From NCBI RefSeq assembly GCF_040436345.1, contig NC_133220.1:9562664-9626663 (forward strand): a stretch of DNA of 64,000 nucleotides. Direction: 5' to 3'. Below the pieces are notes generated by a model. The model was not told where the DNA came from. It did not search any database and worked only from the letters and a program-made list of their open reading frames with translations. This DNA comes from Pagrus major. Its lineage: Eukaryota > Chordata > Actinopteri > Spariformes > Sparidae. This document shows, in pieces, positions 56,891 through 64,000 of this stretch. The position numbers and the translations under genes are program-made. Each line of letters opens with the position of its first letter. Position 1 is the stretch's first letter.

Positions 56891-57910
56891 TGGAGTTTTT
56901 TTTCTGCACATGCAAGAATAAATGTGACACGTCATATTGACTTTCTGAATATAAGAAGCCTGACAGCAGTTAATGATTTTGCATGTATAATTAAATACTG
57001 AGCTGCACTGAAATGAGACATTTTCATACTGTTACATATCACTCTTTAATACTTAAAACAAAAACAATCCTGTTTACTACATAACTGATCTGTCGACAGC
57101 CTTTATTGCGACATAATGTGCTGTATCATCTTAAATCAGGTCATTTCTCAAGTGTTTAAGTTTGCTGTTTGCATGTAACTCAAGTTAGTTCAGAGATATG
57201 TCACTTTTTAACCTTTTGCTTTTAACCTCTAAGTATGCTGGTGAGGGCTTTGGTTGGTGAAGAGGGAATATTCAGCGCACCCCTGACTGCGTCGGTTAAT
57301 CTGTCCCACAGCAAAAATGTGGTTTAAGAGGCTTTTGGCTTAGCAGTCTCCTGTCTGATATTGATGGGCCTCCGACTCTTTATTTGTATTGAAGGGGAGG
57401 GGAGTGAAAATGACCTCGGATCACCTTAGAGTTTATGTGACTCCATTTCTACAGGATGCACACTTACTTTTTCTAAGTTTGTCTATAATGCTCAGTTGAA
57501 AACACCTTCCCCTATCACACCAGATCATTCATCAGTTTAGGTATCTGCCATCAGTTTCCTCTTTTCATATTATATGTTTTATTGTTGTTTTTCATTGTTT
57601 TTTTTTTTAATGCTGGCCTATCCTCAAGACTGTTTACCATCCGTTTCATTAAATTTCCCTTCGAGGACAATTAAGTTAAGTCTGAAGTGATATAAACTGT
57701 GAAGGTAAAGTACAGTGGTGGAGGAAGGAGTTTAATTCTCTATACTGGAATAAAAGTAGCAATATCACCGGGTAAAATTCTCCATTACAAGTACATTAAA
57801 AAAGTTATTTAAGTAAATTTATGTACATAGCTCAAAAGTTTACTTTGTACATTATAACTGTGTATATTATATAATTGGAATATGTTAGTATCATTTTTCT
57901 GTTGCAGTTG

Positions 57911-58333
57911 TTTAAAGGATAAGTTCACACAAAACTGAAAATTCAGTTGTTATCTACTCACTCCAGTGCCGTTGGAAAGACGAGTAAAGTTTCATAGTCA
58001 ACAGAACATTACTGGAGCTTCACAGCAAGACAGGGTTGCAGCACTCTCCCAAACTGTGCGCCCTACGTGTAAATAACGTTTTTTCAAATCAGTTGGGATC
58101 TTGGGGTTTCAGTAGACTTGGATTATGCTGTATGGAGCCATTCTATGTTTTTTTTTATTGCTTACTACGTTTCAAAAAAAGTCCCCATCTATTTCTGTTG
58201 TTTAGGAGAATGCTGCAACACTGTTTTGCTGTTACGCTCCAGAAAATGTTTTGTGGACTACAAAACTTCACCTGTCTTTCATCTGCAGGTGAGTAGATAA
58301 TGACAACATTTTCAGTTATCACTTATTCTTTAA
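57911..58333. mobile_element. MITE with TTTAAAGGATAAGTTCAC termini
   Basis: The left end TTTAAAGGATAAGTTCACAC, CTGAAAATTCAGTTGTTATC and TACTCACTCC is mirrored by GGTGAGTAGATAATGACAAC, TTTTCAGTTATCACTTATTC and TTTAA at the right. It is a common teleost nonautonomous element, complete here at about 420 bp. Confidence 0.7.
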
Positions 58334-59581
58334 GGTGAAGCTAACTGCTTTTTTTTTTTTTTTTAAATCAAAATTGGGTACAAAGCGTACTATTTTATAC
58401 AATTCCATGGTTTTGTAAAGAAACTATATTCATTTGGCAAGTCATAAAATAATAGTGGTGGGGTGAAAACTACAACATTTCCCTCTGAAATGTTGTAGAG
58501 TTGAAGTATAAATCAGCATAAAACTGAAACACTCCAGTCAAGAACAAGTACCTCATATTTGATTAATGTTATCCACAACTATTAAAAATTCAACTCAACA
58601 CTTCCAAAAATATAAATGTAATGGGGTTATTTTACATGTAACTAATGCCGTTAATGGCCACATTGTCGCATTTTCTCTTTTCACTGGAGGACGTGTCTCA
58701 TCCTGTACTCAGGCTTAATATTCATTACCAAGTCCCTACTGTTGGACAGTTAAATCTCGCAGCCCGCCTGCACTGATGTGCCCTTACAACATCCTCACAG
58801 TTTTGGTTTAATTCCATTTTAAGAACTTTTTATTGCTTTGCATGAATTACACAATCATAAATTGGATGCTAAGTCACCCTCTACGAATGAAACTGTGGGT
58901 GATCCATCATGCTGGCTGAGTGGAACGTCCTCTGGCTTTTACTTTGTTTCAACTCTCTCCACTGGAGGACACTGTGGTGTTGGTGTTTGACTAACCAACA
59001 CGAGACAGGACTCTTTAATAGGTAGTGGCTTTTAGAATTGATTGTAGACATGAAAAATACAAAAGTACTGTCACGGGTATTATAAGGAAATCTAAATTTA
59101 GGAGAGGTAATTAGAAAAGGTATTCAACAGTCTCCAAAAAATGGAACTGAGAAAGTGTTTTAATCTTTTCTGAGTATAAACACGTGTATAATAGATATTA
59201 TCTCCTCATTACCGCCACTTTCTCTGTCCACTGGCTGGATCTTAATCCAAACACAGCTTTCTCTGTGTTATCCTGTCGAAATCCAGCGAGGGGACAGAAG
59301 CAGTCATCTGGATTGATCTCAAGTAATTGGAGGCCGAGGGAAGAGAAGTCAATGGACCATGAAAAACAGATCCAACAACTGCTACCTGCTTGCAAGTATA
59401 AGAACACAAACAACCTGACTGCTTCAGGAGAGAGGGATCAGGGAGAGGGTCCACTTCAGACCTTGCTAGTTTTGACTCTTGTCAGGTAAGGGTGTAAGTG
59501 TCTGTCCTGATTTTTGTGATATCATTTTGAATGACAGAGACAAACAATACTTAGTTTATTTAATTTTCTATTCCTGCAGGG

Positions 59582-60544
59582 ATGCCATCAGACGAGTTTA
59601 TCCGCGGGATGCTCTATCTGTCCCTCACCATTGTGGGAGTCCCGGGTAACGCTGCGGTCATCCTGGCGTTCCTCCTCTTAATCTACCACGAGAACCGCCT
59701 CCTCCCAGCTGACGCCATCGTCCTGCACCTGGCCTGCGTCAACCTGCTGGTGGTGGGCGTTCGCTGTCTGCTGGAGACCCTGGCCTCCTTCTACCTGGCC
59801 AGCATTTTCGGAGACTTGGGCTGCAAGGCTGTGATCTTCGTCTACAGAACATCTCGTTCCCTCTCCATCTGGCTCACCTTTGTCCTGAGTGCCTACCAGT
59901 GCCTGAGCATCGCCCCTCCTGGCTCACGCTGGGCCTCTTTCCGTGTCTTGGTAGCCCACTATCTGGGCTTTGTGTTCCTCTTCCTCTGGCTCCTCAACAC
60001 CTGTATGAGCTCAGCGGCCGTCCTCTTCTCCTTCGGCACCCAGAATAACTCAAGCCTAACAAACCATGCCATCAATGTACAATTCTGCTTTGTTCACTTT
60101 CCTTCAAAGTTGTCAAAAGAGTCAAATGGGGCAGCTCAGGTGGGCAGAGACGTGGTGCCCATGGCCCTCATGACTCTCGCAAGTCTGATCATCCTGGTCT
60201 TCCTTTACAAGCACAGCCAGCAGGTGAAGGGGCTCCGCAGCAGTAGTGGCGGTGCAGGAAGCGGAGGGGCCGAGCAACGAGCTGCCAAAGCCGTGGTAGC
60301 GCTTGTGACCTTGTATGTGATCCTCTATGGGGTCGATAATGGTCTGTGGGTGTACACTCTCACTGTGAGGAAGACCATGAGATCTTCGCTGATCTCTGAC
60401 CTGCGCATATTCTTCTCCTCGCTCTACGCAGCACTCAGCCCCATGGTCATCATCGCATCTAACAGGAAGGTGAATGGCAGGCTGAGGTGTACGGTGCAGG
60501 AGAAGCCAGTTCAGGAGAGAGCCACGAGCCTCTCGACTATCTGA
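59582..60544 (+). CDS. ora2: Olfactory receptor class A-like (V1R-like), probable ora2
   Basis: Second V1R-like receptor, divergent from the first. Single coding exon, 320 aa, stop TGA at 60542-60544. The ATG at 59582 lies two bases after an acceptor (TTCCTGCAG|GG), and a donor TTGTCAG|GTAAGG at 59485/59486 marks a likely 5' UTR exon ending there. The upstream frame does not join in phase, so it is not coding. Marks: VGVPGNAAVILAFLLLIYHE in TM1, LPADAIVLHLACVN in TM2, Cys before TM3 (GDLGCKAV), TFVLSAYQCLSIAPPGS at the end of TM3, NNSS glycosylation site, HSQQVKGL, RAAKAVVALVTLYVILYGVD in TM6, SLYAALSPMVIIASNRKVNG in TM7. Intact. A loop segment before TM6 is Gly/Ser-rich (SSSGGAGSGG). The paralogue number is inferred from the pairing. 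Confidence 0.85.
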   Translation: MPSDEFIRGMLYLSLTIVGVPGNAAVILAFLLLIYHENRLLPADAIVLHLACVNLLVVGVRCLLETLASFYLASIFGDLGCKAVIFVYRTSRSLSIWLTFVLSAYQCLSIAPPGSRWASFRVLVAHYLGFVFLFLWLLNTCMSSAAVLFSFGTQNNSSLTNHAINVQFCFVHFPSKLSKESNGAAQVGRDVVPMALMTLASLIILVFLYKHSQQVKGLRSSSGGAGSGGAEQRAAKAVVALVTLYVILYGVDNGLWVYTLTVRKTMRSSLISDLRIFFSSLYAALSPMVIIASNRKVNGRLRCTVQEKPVQERATSLSTI

Positions 60545-61428
60545 GACCTGCTGGGTTGGCTGATTACTAACAGGGCAGCAGAGGAGGATGATGAGGACTG
60601 GGTCATGTATGGGTCCACCTGTGTGGGAATTGCAGGGGAGACTCTTCTGTCTGTGTTTGGAATGGTTGTGAGTTCATGATCAAATATTGATTAAAATATT
60701 TCATTTATGAGACAGACATGTTGTGAAATTACTGATGAGGGTTTAGCACCTGCAGCTCAGTAGGACTCTTTTCTTATAATTAAGGAAGAAAACTGTCACA
60801 ACAACCCTGTTTCTCAACACAGGTCTGCATGAATTCCCAGCCAATCTGCCATTATTGTTGCTTTGTTTGTTTATTCGTTATGTTCTCTCCATCTTAATTG
60901 GATGGAAGAATTATAGCCGGGGTGACTCTGTAGCTGTCAAATGACTTCCAGCTGCCCATTTAACTATAATTAAGGCTTTGAATAGGATCTGGGAAATGTC
61001 CTGTGCTAATGAGGCAGGTTAATTGTCCCGGAGAGAATTGGTTAAAAACCTGATGGGAAAACTATATTCTTTAGAGGAAAAAACGATGAAAAAGAACCTA
61101 TTACTCAATAATGAATCACTCAATACAATGCCGACAATGTATGTGTAATAGTTCTGCGGGGGATTTTAGCGACACAAAAGCTCAGTTTTTTTGGCACAAT
61201 CCCTGAAAAGGTTTGCTGTAGATGTGGCAATGTGGGAATTTAGGAGTCATTATGTAATTGCCATGTCTTGGAGAAGCAAGGGCGGGAAGACAGGGCGAGG
61301 ACATAACAACCTCTGTGAGTGACAGTCCAAAAGACATAAAAGTGGGGCTGCCAGCACTCCGTGATCCTGCAATAACTTTAAAGTGCAATCAATGTGACGC
61401 TATTCAACTGCTGTCGCAATGCAGGTGA
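60545..61428. other. Region 3' of ora2, possible conserved noncoding block
   Basis: No gene is recognised. About 60830-61080 is non-repetitive with several TAAT-type homeobox sites (CATCTTAATTGGATGG, ACTATAATTAAGGC, GGTTAATTGTCC) and CAGCTG. It looks more like regulatory sequence than its repeat-filled surroundings. Confidence 0.3.
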
Positions 61429-61474
61429 GGAGGAGGAGGAGGAGGAGGAGGAGGAGGAGGAGGAGGAGGAGGAG
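61429..61474. repeat. (GAG)n trinucleotide microsatellite
   Basis: About 15 GAG repeats. The minus-strand poly-Leu frame (61400-61732) is a product of this repeat and is not supported as a gene. Confidence 0.95.
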
Positions 61475-64000
61475 AAGTCCTCTTTCTGTCTGTGCTTGTG
61501 CAGAACTGTTGCATTCAACATCAATGCATATTAAAGGGAATACAACAAGGTTTTGACAAAAAGCAACATGCATTTTTATTGTAAAGAAAGCATTAAAAAT
61601 CCTCCATATTGTTTGGAAAGCTCTCTCCAGACGACTAATTCCATGTGTCTTACTCTTCACACCACTGAAATCTGATTGGCACTTTACACAGACTCCGGTG
61701 GAATGAAGGATAGAATACATGGATGGTTTCATTAGAGCAGCGAGCGCGCAGGCGCCTCCGGTGAGGAATCACTGGGAACGAAACAGTTGACACGATTGAT
61801 CCCCTTCAACGCTTTCGGTGATGTCATTCTTTCTTTTTCTGTCGGGGAGAAAAGAGAAGTGGCAGATTAGTTAAAAGGAACAAACACATGAAAAACAGGT
61901 TCCATCTGTGTGTACGTTGATGTCTCTGACTGTGTGTGAGAGAAGGGTGCGCCAGGCAGGCCTCCGCCTGCACAAGACAGGACCTGTTTTTACTGCTTTC
62001 CGTCCTTCGAGAAGCTTTTGAGCCCAGTGAATGCAGGGTGCTGTTAAACACGTAGAGACCAAACCCTCACAAATGTAACCATCTATTACTGACTCATTCT
62101 CAAATCACCTCTGCTCGCACCATCTTAATTCTGCAGCTAGAAGAGAACTCGCAAAAGCTGATGAATGTACCTCGTCGTGATCTGTTAAAACCTCCAACTG
62201 CAACTCATCTGCTCAGGAGAAAAATAACACAACAAAGCACCATTTACCAAAGAAATAAAGCTACAAATGCTCAAGTGTTTTTTGTCCATAGTAAGAAAAA
62301 AAACACAACACAAACCTGTACAAAAGTGAAACATAAAAAAAGCTGTCAACTTGTCCAGAATGGTCGACTAAAGAAGTCGAAGGGTTGCATTAAATCCCGC
62401 CAGCCGACAGCCGATCAACCCCTGCTGTTCCTGATGTCAGTCTGTTTACCTGCACCAGGTACAGGCATTTTTGTCCCCCATGTCCACCAATGGCGATGCA
62501 GCAACACTGTTAAACCTCGCCCCCTTTTTCTGCCTTGAAGCCAGTCCACACCCTAATCATGTCCTTTTTTACTCAGGACCTGAATGCTAACCCTCTCCTC
62601 CCCCGCACAAAACTTTTCCAATTACACAAACATCAGAAACTGAATCACTGCAATCACTGTGTGTGAAACATGAAGAAATGTGTGATGCATGGGGTAACTG
62701 GACAACGGACATGCAAACAGTGTCAACCAGCATACTTCAACCTCTCTAAAACAATCCTAAATAATCTGATAATGACACAAGAAAACATTTTTAAAACATC
62801 ATTAACCTGTTTGCATCTAAATCATCTATTAAATCCAAGTTATTCTTGTTATTAATTCCATAAACATCTTCTCTCTGATGTTTTTTTTTCCCCAGTTAAG
62901 AAGAGTTCTGGCTGACTATAGCAAGTGGAAACTTTGGGGCTTATTATTGTGGTGAAAATATAATAAACACATCCTACGGTACTTTCAAAACCCAAATTTT
63001 ATGGAAATGACAGACGTAATAAGCCCTTTTTTTATGTTTGCTGATACCGTCTTTGCCTTTCCTTCAAAGGGATGTTTCTCTAGGCGTGTTGTTTAGAGGA
63101 TTTATTCCCTGTTTGAGTGAAGCTACTGATGGAGAATGCCAGAGAAGAACTGTACTCTTAAGTAAAGCTCATTTAATATATATATATATATATTTTTTAA
63201 AGTGCAGGACTGATTGTAAAAGTGCCAGAAGTGGGTTTTTTAATACAGTGCAGCCCACATTTATGACGTTCCACTGGACGGAAATAAAGAAAATATTTAA
63301 ATTATGTAAAAGGCAACGTGTTCTGAACTCTACCTCAGAAAACCTGCCGCGAGGTGACACAAGTTTAACATGATTTTTATTTCATTTTTTGCACTCTTAA
63401 GTTACAGAGTTGTGTGTGTGTGACCCATTTCCATGCATCCACCCAGTCTAACTGATTCCCTGAGACAGAGAACAAACACAGTCGTGTCTCAGCTTGCCTG
63501 GAATGCTGCGCTGCACGGCAGCAAGGAGCTCCGAACTCAAGATGGTGAGAAGGAGTCTCACAGAATTGAGGTGAAAGTTTGGCCTGTTCTGTCTTGATAA
63601 ATAGTTTAGTATATAAAAAGTTAGAACAGTGTGCAGGAGAGGTCGGAAGCCAGAAACGTCTTATGAAGAAACTCCTTATATAAATACCAATAATCATACT
63701 GAAAAGAAAGAAAATAGACAAAAAAAGCAATAAAACAAGACTGAGAGGAACAATTTACACTTAAGGTTACTATGTTTTCAAGTTGAGATGCATTACAATG
63801 AAATCCTTTGCTAATCTTTGCTAATTAGAGTCGTTTTCAGATGTCTTTTGAATAAAGATGACGTAGATGTTGCTTGTAGTGATGAAAGGAAATAGTTTCA
63901 AAGAGATGATCCTCTGCATTACGGTGAATATTGATTAAAGGCACTGTCGAAGAAGAAAGTCTTTAGAGTATCTTGTGAAATATGAATGAATGTCTCGGGG
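61475..64000. other. Right end of the window, no recognised gene
   Basis: A small CpG-containing patch at about 61738-61765 (CGAGCGCGCAGGCGCC) precedes a donor-like GGTGAGGAA, which is too weak to call. The (AT)n tract is at 63176-63193. Open frames at 62161-62538 and 63038-63373 have no family match or splice support. Confidence 0.45.
63176..63193. repeat. (AT)n microsatellite
   Basis: About nine AT dinucleotides followed by a T tract. Confidence 0.9.

Larger units (their letters stand above)
52804..59183. other. Shared 5' intergenic region of the divergent ora pair
   Basis: About 6.4 kb between two head-to-head receptor genes, so it must contain both promoters. It holds a partial MITE (53850-54390), the pentanucleotide array (56275-56537) in a dispersed repeat, another MITE (57911-58333) and poly-T tracts. 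Segments at about 55640-55890 and 57230-57440 are less repetitive and may be regulatory. No coding exon is recognised. Confidence 0.5.

Noticed and set aside
59184-59489. 101-aa frame upstream of ora2 as a coding exon
   Set aside because: It stops at the donor site and, if spliced at 59485, would enter the ora2 exon in the wrong frame. Treated as 5' UTR.
61400-61732. Minus-strand frame with a poly-Leu run (possible signal peptide or membrane protein)
   Set aside because: The leucines come from the (GAG)n repeat read on the other strand. No other support.

Overview
This is a teleost fish nuclear genome window. The evidence is spliced vertebrate genes with GT-AG introns, strongly fish-like protein sequences, a pair of fish class-A (V1R-like) olfactory receptor genes, and an abundance of teleost-type MITEs and microsatellites. 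I see no viral, retroviral or bacterial gene content, no CRISPR array and no tRNA or rRNA gene.

Layout, left to right. 72-2793 (+): the 3' end of the kinesin-2 motor gene kif17 (eight coding exons; the motor domain lies outside the window). 6356-8125 (-): the homologue of SARG/C1orf116, with a noncoding first exon near 11.75 kb. 15738-17318 (-): yod1, an OTU deubiquitinase, with a noncoding first exon near 18.86 kb. 19.15-21.45 kb: an A/T-rich tandem array with a monomer of about 200 bp. 25.03-26.33 kb: a fold-back element built from related sequence. 26625-36327 (-): pfkfb2, the bifunctional PFK-2/FBPase-2 enzyme, with possible further 3' exons at 24.70-24.73 and 24.04-24.11 kb. 39238-49684 (-): phtf1, sixteen coding exons ending in a 21-nt terminal coding exon. 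51859-52803 (-) and 59582-60544 (+): two intronless-CDS ora-type olfactory receptors arranged head to head, most likely the ora1/ora2 pair. 60.5-64 kb: no gene recognised.

Exon boundaries were worked out by hand from splice signals, phase continuity and my memory of the vertebrate orthologues. For kif17 (the part present), sarg, yod1 and phtf1 the listed exons keep frame from end to end. For pfkfb2 the frame is continuous, but the last exon is uncertain. The sarg-yod1-pfkfb2 block matches human 1q32.1; here it sits beside kif17 (human 1p36) and phtf1 (human 1p13). The genes do not form a functional pathway. They are a syntenic neighbourhood of housekeeping and signalling genes next to a chemoreceptor pair. 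Most of the noncoding space is short nonautonomous DNA transposons, fragments of LINE 3' ends and simple repeats.
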